NCBI GenBank assembly: GCA_004802705.1
Contig: SGPL01000270.1
Location: 1 to 44,150 of the forward strand
Direction: 5' to 3'
DNA from: Bondarzewia mesenterica
Lineage: Eukaryota; Basidiomycota; Agaricomycetes; Russulales; Bondarzewiaceae
Length of the DNA: 44,150 bases
The translations under genes and the position numbers were made by a program. Below, one piece after another: positions 11,682 to 23,514 of this stretch. The first letter of the stretch is position 1; each line of letters begins with the position of its first letter. The notes below the pieces were generated by a model. It made no database searches, was not told the origin of the DNA, and saw only the letters and a program-made list of their open reading frames with translations.

Positions 11682-12874
11682 ATGACATCACTGGGACGGG
11701 CTGCTGGTAGAGTTCCTAACAGTAGACTGAACATTTTTTTGAACGGCAACAATATGTCTATTCGTTACCTTTCATCCAGACTAGCACAGCAGGTATCCGC
11801 CAATCTGAACCTTCTCTCAAAATTTACAATCAGGCTGAAATCACCACCGCGAATAGATCGACGAGGAGTTAATGAGCTCCGCAGGAGCGTTCAGCCTTGA
11901 TCAGGTGAAGACAACCCCTTCGAGGATGACCTTGACGCTACTTGACGTTCCTGAGATATTTTATCTCTGGTTTTGAAATAGCTCATGGAGCTTGCTGGGC
12001 TTGCATGTGCCCAGACGCTCGCGACGGTATACGGGAAGGAGAAGTATCCTCGTGTCTTGGTCTGCTGTGGACCGGGAAATCAAGGAGGCGACGGCCTTGT
12101 GGCTGCTAGGCATCTAGGCAAGTTTGTCTCCTTCTGAAAGCGTTGACAGAGGAATAATTGCGGGGTGAAGGTATGTTTGGTTACGAACCGACAATTTGGA
12201 TGCCGAAGGTACGTCCCATACTTCAATTGTACGACATACCCTATTTTCAATCACTGTGAATGTGCGTAGCCTGGATCGAAGGATACTTATAAGGTGACGT
12301 ATCACGTATTCACAAAGATGCACGCTATTGATGCCGACGTATCATTCATTCAGCGCCTTCACGCTCAATGCACGAACATGCACATTCCGACGCTCCCAAC
12401 CTCCGAGCCCGCGGTCGCGAACGACACGCTAAGGTCGGCGCTGTCCAACCACGACGTGATCCTCGATGCGATCTTCGGCTTCTCCTTCAAGCCGCCTGTC
12501 CGCGCACCTTTCGATGTTGGCTTGCCCCTCCTGTCATCGTCCGGCCTGCCGATCGTCTCTGTTGACATCCCTTCGGGTTGGGACGTCGAAAGGGGCAACG
12601 CCGAGTTCGTGGGGCTCGACCCAAAACGTCTTGATCAGCCTCACCGCGCCGAAGGAGGGCGTGCGCGATTTCAAGGGACGCCATTTCTTAGGTGGTAGAT
12701 TCGTGTCGAAGTGGGTTTTCCTGTGTCTCATCAAGTCCCTGTCAGTGCTAATGGTTGTGTGGGTCACACAGGACGTTGGAAGAGAAGTATCAGTTGAACT
12801 TGCCGCCATACCCCGGTTTTGCCCAGATTGTTGAACTGCCGCAAAGCCCGGATGCATTAGGTCAAAGGTTGTAG
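11682..12874 (+). CDS. NAXE: NAD(P)HX epimerase (YjeF N-terminal domain), one apparent frameshift
   Basis: This enzyme repairs damaged hydrated NADH/NADPH by interconverting R- and S-NAD(P)HX, feeding an ATP-dependent dehydratase encoded elsewhere. Exons are 11682-11792, 11857-11904, 11982-12117, 12171-12208, 12270-12293, 12354-12710 and 12772-12874. Family motifs in order are [23 protein letters not shown], the [17 protein letters not shown] loop, [18 protein letters not shown] and [11 protein letters not shown], ending with a [14 protein letters not shown] tail. The ATG at 11682 adds 24 basic residues ([17 protein letters not shown]...) resembling a mitochondrial presequence; the ATG at 11754 starts the core, so dual targeting is plausible. 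The intron 12118-12170 is GC-AG (G|GCAAGT). The frame shifts by one at the AAAA run 12623-12626, within [13 protein letters not shown]. Removing one A restores the family sequence, which points to a sequencing error or a recent lesion. Confidence 0.85.
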
Positions 12875-13786
12875 ATAAATCTTTCTTTTAGCCAGGAAAG
12901 GCTATGTAGAATATCAGATTGTAAGTTAGAGGATGGCGCCGGCAAGAAGTAATGTAAAGATGATGTATGAAGCCCATTTTCAATGCCATGTACACAAATT
13001 TTAGGACAAGATACACGAGTAGATAGTGGACAGGTATAAACGCTACTCCAGGTGGATGACGTCGTGGCTCTGTGACAGAAATAAAAGTCAAAGATGATCG
13101 CATAGGGCAAGAAAGGAACTCTGGCTGAGACTTGATATGGGAAGGAAAGGGGAATCAATGGGGAAACTCAACCGCATCCAAGACGCTCAACATTAATTAC
13201 CCCTCTCCAATGTCCATCTTCCGATGCTTCCTAACTGATCCCATGCATCGTACCGTTCGTCGAAGCCATCCAAGAGTCGCCCGGGTTTTCTTGTAAGTAT
13301 GCCGAGCGTCGGTTCCTTCGGATACTTCTTCCAATCTTCGTCCTGTAAGACCTCATGCATGGTATGAGCACGGTCTTAAGCGAGCCACCACCATCGCAAA
13401 CTTTGTTTCGGCCCCAGAGACAAGTTCCCAATCATCCACCTTCATGAAATCCGAAAACCTTGTTCCTAAGAATAGCTGATGTAATCTTCGTAATTCGCAC
13501 GCCTATGTACGCGACCTGACGCGACCTGTCTGCCCCCAACTTGCTTGAATCTAGTGAACTGATACCATCTGTCTCAGTTATTTCGATCTTACTTATATCT
13601 TTCACAAACTCAACGTTTGGGATCTGAAACTTCGAAGAGAATACCAAACACACCCTTCACAATCACCGAACGGACGGTACGTTATGACTTCTGTGCGTGT
13701 GACTTCGTGAAGATGATCAACTCGCTCCCCATATCCGTGCGACGCGCCGTAGGCTGACGCCGTGGAAATAGCCCGTACTGGACACG
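12875..13786. other. Intergenic region between the epimerase and Orc6-like genes
   Basis: About 0.9 kb. A minus-strand pair of open frames (13231-13431 and 13432-13653, with a Met at 13653) could belong to a small divergent gene, but I recognise nothing in it and no splice model is compelling. Otherwise this is promoter and 3' flank. Confidence 0.45.
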
Positions 13787-15255
13787 ATGCTCAGCCCACA
13801 CGAGGAACAGATCAACAGATTATGCAGCCGTGGAGATGTACAAACTAAGGCCTTTTCACTGTACAACACGCTTCGTACCACGACGGCCCTTGGCTCCGGA
13901 TACGACCTTGGTCCGGCTGCGCAAGGGCTGCCTAGCATATGCTCGTTCATTGCGTCGCAAGAGTGAGTTTTATGATTTCCCTATTTCGGCTTTCCAGCTT
14001 ATATTGGACCTAGTGTAGGCTCGGATGATGTCTCTGAAACCGTCGCAAGAACCGCAGCCTGTCTCAATCAGAGGGTCTGGCGGAACGCGCTGAAGACAGC
14101 TCGTGCTGCTCTGGAAGCTTATGCGCAACGCACGAAATATACTCAGTCTGCTGTAATGTCAAATTACAGAGAGCTAGTTGATAAGTACAAGATAGGACGT
14201 CCAGCACGTGTCGCCAGTTGGATGATTGAAGTTGAGGAGACCCTGGTGGGCAGCCCAGCTTACCGCAGGAGTTGTAGTAAACTCAATGTGGTCAGCTTGG
14301 ATGTCAAGATCACCGTTTTCTTCTGGTTGAGCCGTGTACTGAATGTGAGCGTTGTTGTTTCTGCCTCATATTTCTAGACTGCAAGGTGAGCTCACGTAAC
14401 CAATAGCTCAAACAAGTGAAGCCGCAACCAGAGCCTTTTCTCGATGAATACGGCGTGGATATCAAAACATTTACCTTGCTTTCCAAACTCGCCGACAAAG
14501 CCTGTTCTGCACTTCGTGCGCGTATAGAAGGCACCATTGCCGAATTGCGTGCCAGAGGCACTACCACATCCCCGTCCAAACCGTCTACGCCTGGAATAAA
14601 ACGCCATCCATCTACCCAGAATTCGCCCACAAAGTCTGCCCTGCGCGATACGCAGAGCGCAACGCCGTCTCAAGGCACAAAGCGCAAAGTGGCATTTTCC
14701 GACCCATCGATTTCTGGGAATTCTGATGACGAGGATGATGAAGTCTATGTACCTGAGAGTCCGTCGAAACGGCAGAAATTGTCATCGCCGTACAAGACGC
14801 CGAAGACTCTAACAGCGCAGGAGATCTATAAATACCCTATGCCACCACCTCCCCCCGAGTTAGTCATGTCGTCGTCGAAACCCGCGCTAGAGGATGTCGA
14901 AATGGGGGGGCCCGAATCCGGGCCTGAATTCCTCCAACATGTGGCAGGTCCCTCTACTTCACGATCCATATCACAATCAAACGCCGATGGCCCCACGTAC
15001 ATGTACCGTACCCGCGCATCAAACCGCACCGAGGAGATTGATTTTCCCTCTTTTGATGATGAGGAACAGGTACAGGACGACGATAACTTACCCTTTCACC
15101 GTCGCTTTCGGCCTGTATTACTTTCTTATGCTCAGTGGGAGAAACGTGCCCCTCGGCTTGAGGAAGAGTCTGCGATAGCGCAGAAGAAAATGCAAGACAT
15201 GGTGCGAAAATGGGGGCATCCATTCGAGTGGATGAGAAGTGAAGTCGGACGGTGA
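13787..15255 (+). CDS. ORC6: Probable origin recognition complex subunit 6
   Basis: Exons are 13787-13962, 14014-14344 and 14407-15255, totalling 451 codons plus stop. The N-terminal 190 residues resemble the TFIIB/cyclin-like repeats of fungal Orc6: an SLYNTLRTTTALGSGYDLG segment, GLPSICSFIAS, a SDDVSETVARTAACLNQRV helix pair, then KIGRPARVASWM and ITVFFWLSRVL. The C-terminal half is disordered and basic/acidic, with many SP/TP sites (PSKPSTPG, SPSKRQKL, PYKTPK) that would suit CDK control and nuclear import. It ends in a more conserved segment around FHRRFRPVLLSYAQWEKR. Orc6 helps load the MCM helicase at replication origins. The identification rests on motif order and overall architecture, not on one diagnostic residue. 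A stop precedes the chosen ATG in frame, but a missing upstream exon cannot be excluded. Confidence 0.62.
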
Positions 15256-16166
15256 ATGGAAAGTGCGATTTGTATCTGTTGCTTTCTTCGGATCTCGTTC
15301 AATATATCCTATGTGTCTTTGTGTGTCTTCGGTTCTTGAACTTGGGACCTCATCTCACTTGGCATCATCTATTGCAGGTTCTTTTAACTGACGGACATTT
15401 GTAGGCTTGACGGGGTTGTGGTTCAGTGAACATCAGATGCGAATCAGCATCATGCGTACGACCACTGCGACTACGCTGGCTTCACTCAAATCTACGCTCA
15501 ATCTACGCTTCTGTTCACATGCACGAAGTCGCAAAATCTTCTCCTATCCACGACTATCTAGTCAGGGTAATTCGTCGTAGATACCAAGCTTGATCCTGTT
15601 TGTCGAGTTTGGGCCTACAGGCTGAGTTCCCAGCCACCCCTTCAAAAGCTCACTTCAGTGTTAGTCTCTACTGTCTTCGTTGTGACCTCCACAGAAGGCT
15701 ATCATCCTAAAGAGAAAAATGACAGGTCATGCTTTGTAGAAAGCAACCACAAGCCTTCAGCTCGTCGACGGCTTCGCACCCATCACAATCACGAATCCCT
15801 TCTGACAGAAAGGGCAGGGGAAGAAGGTTCCCGGACCGTCCTGAATATTTCATCGATACCGCCAGCGTTGTCAGGCGTTTGATACCATTGAAGAACTCAT
15901 CAAGAGTCTGGCCAAATCTCCTTGTCGACCGATAGTAAGAGTTGCTTGCAAGCTTGTTGCTATGATGTTCCATCAGTCGTTCGTTCCTGCGGAAAATAAG
16001 AAACAAGCATATGGTAGTATTTCGCAGATGATCGTGTAACTACGAAACGGGCCTGCCCAGGAAACACGAGCGGGAATGAGCGTACTACCAACCGACCATC
16101 CTTCCTGATGTACACGCGTAGTAAAGGTTTCCTCCGGGTTTAAGAACCAGTGTCGAATCAACCGCC
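15256..16166. other. Convergent intergenic region
   Basis: About 0.9 kb between the 3' ends of the Orc6-like gene (+) and the Egh16-like gene (-). Both sides should hold terminators and polyadenylation signals. No gene or repeat was recognised. Confidence 0.55.
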
Positions 16167-18218
16167 CTAATAATGGTCTCGAGCAAGTCTGTTCCTCCCA
16201 AACCTTCCATTTGTGGCCCCGTTGTTGTTACCTCCCTTCGCTCCCTTTACGTTCGTTCCCTTGTTGGACTTGGACGACGAGGACGAGGTCGCGATCGCAC
16301 TCGACGCCGCACTCACGCCAGAAGCCGCGGTCGCAGCCGTAGTGGTCGCTGCCGAACCAGCGGCTGTCGCAGTTGCACCGAGGTCAGCTGTGGCCGTCGC
16401 GACTGCGCAAATGAAGTCAGATCGATAAGAATTTGTATGGAGATAAAGATGATAGACCCACTTCCTCCAAGAAGAGCATCGACGGATGCCGTGTTGAAAA
16501 AGCCGACACCAGCGTTGCCAGCGTTGATGGATGTCAGGGCACCAGACACCAGCTCGGCTGCAGCCTCTGCATTGGCGGCGTCGGTGATGGTCTATGAGGC
16601 CAGAGAGAGTTGAAGATTCATCCGGTCCGAAATGAAACGAATTCTTACCGAGTCCTGGCCATTGGCACCAGCATCGACTTGTGCACTTGCCATAATATCG
16701 AAGGCCGATTCAATAGCATCCTGCACGGCCTTCTTCAAATCAACAGCTTGTTGGTCGGACAAGATCGAACCCGCAGCTTTCGTCGCGTTGCCGCCCAAGG
16801 CGCTCTCGTCGATATGACCCGCAAACGCATCAATAGGAACTATGAGGCGAAATACATTGTTGGTAACGGGGAAAGATCAAGCGTCATGAACATGACTCAC
16901 TGTCAATGGCGGTACCAGTGGCAGTCTATTTGCAGTGTAAAAGTCAGACGTACAATATCGGATGATATTGGGAGGGAAATTACCTTCAGCTCGTCAATCA
17001 ACTGAGCATTCAAAAGTTGGCGTTTTGCTAAAATCTCGGCATCAAGAGCTTCACGCTTGGAAACAAGGTCATCGAGCGCCGAGCGCCTTGCAGCCAACGA
17101 AGGGAAGAAGTGACGAGACTTGACGACGTCACGAATGCTCCTGTTGTTCTTGTTGTTCTTGTTGCTCCCCTTGGTCTTCGTTGACTTCGTTGACGTCGAA
17201 GAAGCGGTTGAAGCAGCGGCGGCGGTACCACTGGCAGCCGAAGCAGTATTGTTTGACGCAGTACCGGTGGCACCATTGGCAGCTGAAGCAGTGTTGTTTG
17301 ATGCCGTACCGGTGGCACCATTGGCAGCCGAAGCAGTGTTGTTTGACGCAGTACCGGTGGCAGCGTTGGCTACATAAAAAAAAGTATTCAGTTTTATCAT
17401 TCAAACCTGCGAAGAAATGAAATTATCGCTCACCCTGTGAAACGGCGACGCAACCACCGAACGGTCCTGCGCCATTGGCCATCGACCCTGTGTTCTCGCC
17501 GCCATTGTTGAGACGAATGATGCAGGCGTCACCAGTCGAACCACCGGTGCAAGCCAGAGTGTTAGGCATCTGAAGCGTGATGGATGAGTTCGCGGGTCCA
17601 TTGCTGTGAGAACAGACCGATAGTTAGCTAACAGAATATGTACTCATGCTGAAGTCACTCGCTGCAGCAGGCCATTGATACCAGGGGGCTGTGAGGTAAC
17701 GGTGACTGCTGTCCATGTCTTTCCAGTGCCATCGGTGTTGACTTCAGCAGCGAAAGGCCCTCCGCCGTCAGCATTGATTTGGAAGACGCCCAGTGTGAGT
17801 GCGCCGTTGGTCGGGATTGTGGGGAGAGCACCGCCGTTGGCCTTAATGGCGGTAGCCATCTCGGTAGCAATGTTGATGGAACCGCTCAAAAGATTGGCTC
17901 CGCAAGGATCTATGCGTGACGCTGGTCATTACGTGGATAGTTGTGAATCTAAACTACATGTCCTACCATCTTGAAGGTTCTTCAGCACCGGCGTATCGAG
18001 CTGAAAAGGCTGCTCAAAGGTTCCATTGCGGGGGATAGAACCGGTGGTGTCTTGGAATGGCAAATGAGTCTCTCATGTCATGAGCGAGAATGATATTGCC
18101 ACATACCAACACCGAAGCCAGTTGAGGACAAACCGTTCGCGCCTGCGACGGAGCTAATGAACGCATGCCCGTAGACAGAAGAAGCGGCCAGGGAGAGGAC
18201 AAGAACAGATTTGAACAT
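16167..18218 (-). CDS. Secreted Egh16-like (MAS1/Gas1-type) protein with a long repeat-rich C-terminal extension
   Basis: I place nine exons: 18107-18218, 17967-18050, 17663-17909, 17434-17603, 16984-17369, 16901-16925, 16649-16839, 16462-16591 and 16167-16402. They give 526 residues. Residues 1-18 form a signal peptide (FKSVLVLSLAASSVYGHAF). The following domain matches the fungal Egh16-like family: GANGLSSTGFGV, IPRNGTFEQPFQ, DPCGANLLSG, QINADGGGPF, PPGINGLL, then CTGG-x-DACIIR and GPFGGCVAV. Family members are secreted, and several are linked to appressoria in plant pathogens; here the role is unknown. The C-terminal 310 residues are unusual: three perfect-frame copies of a 15-residue Asn/Thr/Ala unit, a Ser/Thr/Lys linker, a helical segment with RHFF and KREALDAEILAKR, and a second Ala/Ser/Thr-rich stretch ending in GRNRLARDHY. 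Only a GC donor at 17662 (CA|GCGAGT) keeps the frame at intron 3. Exon 6 is just 25 nt. Confidence 0.8.
17235..17369 (-). repeat. Three tandem 45-bp coding repeats in the Egh16-like gene
   Basis: Three 45-bp units at 17235-17279, 17280-17324 and 17325-17369 encode three copies of a 15-residue Ala/Thr/Asn/Gly unit containing TASNNTASAA. The units are nearly identical, with differences mostly at third positions. The NNT pattern offers N-glycosylation sequons, and the composition suggests a cell-wall or mucin-like spacer. Copy number is likely to vary between strains. Confidence 0.92.
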
Positions 18219-19967
18219 CTTGGACACCAGCAGACAAACGAATGGCAGAAGTTAGTAGCGAGCGAGCTGCAGGGGCGGACCGGCCGGTGGATTGAAGAAA
18301 ACAAAGAAACGACACAAAGAAAACGGAGAAAGAGATACTACCAGAAATATGACGGCGGAGGAGGCCAGCTACCAATTGCCCAGCTACCAGAACTTGGGTA
18401 GAAAGAGGGGAATGCTGAGTTCTCTTCTAGCAACTTTCCATCCTTTTGTACTCATGCCTGCAAAGCAGCCACATATTACGCAGGATCATAGCAACCCCGG
18501 TAAGAAATGAATCTTGGAGCAACTGGCAGGTTCCTCAGGCGAGATCTTGGCAGAGAGACCGGCAGGCCGCAGACTCGACTTCGGACAAAAGGATGCACGA
18601 CAACAAAAGGCCAGACGGTATATCCGGAACAGCGGCTCGTTGTTCCGCTTCTGCTGGCCGCCGGCATTTTTCCCAATCTCGATAGGATCCCGAAGTAGCT
18701 CTAGATATGCAGACAAATCCTGTATCCAGAATGGTGCATGATTTATATATCGGGCTAGAAAAGAGGTGAAATAACCCATTTGAATACCAGTTTGGCCAAA
18801 TATGTTGCATTCTATGTAAAGAGCTAGACCTCGATATGCATATGCTGGCGTTTATCTCCATGGACCATCATTGAGAATTCTCAGAACGAATGTGAGGCCT
18901 TGAGGAGCTGCAGATTCATCCGTTTCCGTCGCACGTCGCACATTCTTTTCGTTGTCGTCAGCTTTGGCGCGCATGTTTATCCACCGAGGCTCTTGCTTCG
19001 AGTACGCAGAACCGACCGTCAGGGTTTCCACGATGAGTCGCAGTAATTGAATGACAACGTGCTCGCTGCAGCTGAAAGGCAGAAAATTCTGGTGTCAATC
19101 CGCTGCTGTGGAGAAGTTGCATATCTCAGTGAGTACCTATACTACTGTTGTGAGTGTCGGTTCATTACCACTGATATGTGAATACGAAAAACCGGGCCCA
19201 TCCAGACATAGTTAGTTTGTCATACACGATTCGGCCCTTTTACGCCCAACGTATCCTCCAAACTCTTGAGATTTCTGCTCCCGTGAAGCCGCAACCTCTT
19301 CGGCAGACTTCCTCTATGCAGTCACCAAATCCATTGTCGCTCAAGTAATTCTGATTGAATGCCGCCCCATCAGCATCACGTAGCTGGTTCAAGTTGCATA
19401 GAGAAGTCACCACACGAGAATCCTCACTCATTTTGATGTTCTCTCCCGCAAGGGCTGAACGTTGATCCCGCAAACAAATGTACTCTAAAATCCTATTCGG
19501 AGTACCTCCCGCTGCGTCTCAGGCTGTTGCTTACCACCAATTTACACTGGACAATGTTGTTGGTCCTCGTGATGGTGACTAGGGCCTCGGTGTTGCAAAG
19601 GCGAAGCGCACGTCTCCATACCGAGAAGAGTGCTTGGCATTCAGCGTTCAAGAATACTGCAATCTTTCCCAAGGCCGTTTTGCTGTTGGTAACAGCTTGG
19701 TAAATCGCCTACCGTTACATACTTCGATCAAATGCAACGAATTGCGATCACTCGCGGGGCGCACATGCCCAGAGAAGCGCAATACCCATAGGGACGGTCG
19801 CAAGCCATACTTGCCTTGGATCCTTCTTCGGATCAAATCCGCTGGACGCTGGATTGCCTTCTCCCGAAACCCCATTTATTCGTGCGCTCTCGATTCCAGA
19901 CGCCCTAGCTTGCGTGTCTTGTGATTTCAGAAACCATTGCGCCTCAACTACAGGCTTCGATTAAGGC
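18219..19967. other. Intergenic region between divergent genes
   Basis: About 1.75 kb holding the promoter of the Egh16-like gene on the left and of the unrecognised gene at 19968 on the right. Open frames at 18514-18861 and 19240-19473 overlap others and carry no recognised domain. No transposon ends or RNA genes were seen. Confidence 0.5.
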
Positions 19968-22900
19968 ATGTCTTTCGCACCATCTGATGCCCCCAATCGT
20001 CTTCATCCCGAAGACCATAGAATCATATGCGTAGAAGGCCCAGGACGTAGGTATGTAGTTTCCTCTTTTAGCTTTCTTTGCCTCCGATGCGTGCAGCTAG
20101 TTCTATCGGACCTCGTCTCTGCCTCTGCAGATCGTCAGTCTGACGTTTCCCTGCACACGCGACATCGGGCTTCAGGTCCTCCGCCCAGTTTTATGCATCA
20201 CAGACTGTGATCATCTCTTGACAATTCGTGCAATCTGGATACACTTTTTCGTACCGTCGTCGACAAAATATCTGAGCCTGGCTTTCACAGACCAGCAAAG
20301 ACGCCGTTCATCACGTTGAAGGTTTCGTGAATTCTCGCGTCCAAATTCATCATTTCTTATATGAGCTGACTGCTGCAGGTGAGCCTCTTGATGATATATC
20401 CCAGATCACCTCGTCTAATCTCGTTCCCAAGATGTATCATAGTGCTTGGTGATGCTCTTGATTTGATTCGGCTTTGCAATTGTACAGCGAGCAAGGAACC
20501 TTTGTTGATCAACACCCTACTAGCTGCGGCACCTTGCTACGTGATTTCATCAACTTACTGCACACCCTTCAACTCAATCGACTCCGGTGATGTGGTTAAC
20601 TTGCAGGTGCTAATAAAGTATCTCAATCTTCTACCCGGCCTCATTGAGAACGTTCGCAAGCAACTTTGCCTAAGCACGCTGGCGCCTACAACTGTTACTC
20701 CGATAGCTGGTTCACAGGCCAGGCATCGCCAAGAATGGGTCCGTGGAGACGGCGTTCGCAGGTAAGCAATGGCAACCCCGTTTTGCGAGGAGATGAGACT
20801 GCCAATACATATGGTGGTCGCGATCCAGAGTTGCGCGCTTCCTCACGCATTTACGCTTTTGAACGTGCGATCAATACGGCGGGCACCGACAAAGAGCTTT
20901 TGAGAATCGAGATAGCGCTTAGAGAATTCGAGCAAGCTGGGTCTCAGGTGAGTATCTGTCCTTTCCGCGGTACCATGTATCTCTTGCTCATTGTACATAC
21001 GTTGCAGGGGAATGCTACAGAGACATGATGCTAAGTATTGCGCATGGTTGGATGAGGCTCCGAGTCCGAAGGCTCAGCGCTCAGCGCCCGCCGTCAACGT
21101 CAAATTGTGCTACGTGCACGTGTATGTGCGTGTTCCTATTCATAGCGGGGACCTCTACGTTTCTCGCGGATCCCATTCTGGCTTCCTTTCTCATGGACGC
21201 GTGTATGAGTCACAGTCGCATCCGTTGATTAGGGGAGATGTTGACTCATTCAAAAAAAAGTTTGTGGCCGACTACGACGTTTTCGATCGATATAACCGAG
21301 ACGCGCCGCCAAAGTTCGGGTACGTAATGCCACTGGCGGTACTGTCCACTACGATGAAGTCAGGTGAAATTACATCTCCTACATACTTCTTACTTTCACT
21401 TTCCTGCTGAGTGAGTGCACGAACGAGTGGGCATCCATCTGTACCGTCCCTTTTCAATCGGCACAATTATTCTAACCTCTGGAAAGATTGAGCTTATGGC
21501 AGGCGGACTAGCCGAGTATCTCGGGCATGCTCCGTCCACTTCCCACTCGGTGGACTGTGTGCGGCCGTGTTACATACAATTTGGATCGAGTCATTGGTGC
21601 CCATCAGTAAGTTCTCTACTCCATGCTTTTTGACACAAGACACCGAAATAATTCCATAAACAACACGTGTCCACATGCTCATATAGCGTGTATGCATCCA
21701 GGTCTTGTCGGTCACTTCCCTCGCAGTCTTTTCAACTGATCTCCGACCAGAGACGGTCTGTGCCATCGTCGAGACCACTTTCGATTCTGCTCTGTGGCAA
21801 AATAGGGTTGCATAATTCTGTTGATTCACGATGGAGATGGGACCATGGTGCGTGCGCATCTTCTTGTCCACCTGTTCTCATCGTTCATGCATCATGGCCT
21901 GCATCAGCGCAATTGACGAACCTGGCCAATGGCACTACCACGACGATGTCTCCAATCTACCTCCAAAATTTTTGATGCTTGCATACCACAGCTCAAGTTC
22001 ATCACAAGACTAAGAAGAAATTGGCGTCCAAGACAGTCAGAGAAGCTTATGATTCCGGAATCTTGGAAGGTAAGATGATTGGGCTTCATCTGACGCTTGC
22101 GGTGATAAAAATAATCAGCAGGCTTTGCTCGCGATTGATGGTTATCTTCAGCAGACGAGCAATATCCCTTCCCGCGACTGCAAATTCTGGCAGGATCTTG
22201 ATGACGGTATCGCAACGCTCTCTGATCCCGACATCATCAATCGACACCTGGATCACAACTGCTGGCAGCCGGATTTCCTGTTAACCTCTTCCGGTTGTTA
22301 CCAAAACGCGGCTGAGATGCGGAAGGCCGGCGGATTGGCTACAAAAATGCAGAGCTCGCTTGAAGCATTCACAGATATCGTCACTTACACAGGAGACGAG
22401 AGGCTGGTGGACTACATAATCCCTGCTGCTTTTGACAGAACGCCGGGATGTCTTCTTCAACGGTGAGTAGACACGGCCTCTTTTCAATGCCTTCCTCTCA
22501 ATCTATTCCGTTAATATGTTCAGTCGCCATTCAATCGATATTTCCACCCAGCACCCAAAAAACATACTTACAGTATCAGAAGCCGTATTCCTTCTGGTGC
22601 TTCCCTCGACCTGTCGTCTGGCCCCATCTCTTAGTTCCTTTAGCCCTTCGCTATTGTTAGGGATGAAAGGGCGAAATCCGTGGTCGGCTGTCCGCGAAAC
22701 AAACAAAACGTCAAGCCACCATGATCAAAACGAAGATATTGAATCAGATCGCCTACTTCAAATACTTTCTCATACCGCGCAAAAAAGCATCGACGTCCTT
22801 TTTAAGCTTCTACAAAACCGCGGTCCTTTCCGAACCGACCCCAATGTCCTCCACCCAGATATTTTTCGCTGCGAATGGCTGATTGTTTTTGGGATATCAT

Positions 22901-23514
22901 ATGATGCTCGAGGTATCTGCATCATCGCGCATATTCCATTCCTCGCATCTGATCGACGAGTCGACTACCTCTCCATTCTCGTGGACACTTTGCCTTACGG
23001 ATCAACTTCATCACAATGTCGCCGTTCTGACACACCTCCTATACCCTTCGAGTCTACCACAATAGTTGACCGGGTCCGCATCGCGCTTGCCCTGTTCTCC
23101 CTCCAACGGCATGCTTCTCGCATTGCTGCGCTCTATTCCAGCTATTCGAGCGAAAATGATCGAGTTGGTCGCCGTGCAGCTTCGTATTGCTGTAACGATG
23201 CTAGTGCAATTTCGAACCATCGTCATCCTCGCTCCCCTTCGCCTGCGTCCAGCGCCAGCCAGTCCGGTTCTTCAAGTAGTTCGTCGTGCAGTGGTTCAAG
23301 GTCCTGTTGCGATTCCACGCAAGGTGGAAGTTCGGACCGAGACGACGAACACGGAGAGCTGGAATCGAAATTTGATAGCGAATGCGAAGAGGAGTTGGAA
23401 GAATGTCGTAAGGCGGCGATTTTTGTCGTCGAGCGTTGGCGAAGAGATGTGCATAACGCTTCATCCAAGTCTGGGGGGCAGAGGTTGGTACATCTTCGAA
23501 CTAAAGGGGTATGA
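19968..23514 (+). CDS. Unrecognised multi-exon gene (approximate model)
   Basis: I do not recognise the family, and the exon boundaries are only partly worked out. Stretches that look genuinely coding, in order, are MSFAPSDAPNRLHPEDHRII (19968 on), a hydrophobic IVSLTFPCTRDIGLQVLRP exon (about 20130), a YNCYSDSWFTGQASPRMGPW exon (about 20690), DPELRASSRIYAFERAI (about 20830), SGDLYVSRGSHSGFLSHGR and YDVFDRYNRDAPPKFGYVMP (about 21150-21330), and LLAIDGYLQQTSN through DERLVDYIIPAAF (about 22120-22430). After an intron at 22463-22523 comes a 330-residue open frame. It contains WLIVFGISYDARGICIIAHI, DYLSILVDTLPY and RIALALFSLQRHASRI, then a Ser-rich and acidic tail ending in FVVERWRRDVHN. Some exon joins (around 20400-20650 and 21650-22000) could not be closed without stops, so this may be partly decayed or contain assembly errors. 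A further short exon could follow to about 23645. Confidence 0.4.

Noticed and set aside
18300..19900. Possible retrotransposon or transposon in the spacer right of the Egh16-like gene
   Set aside because: No reverse transcriptase, integrase or transposase motif and no terminal repeats could be found by eye.
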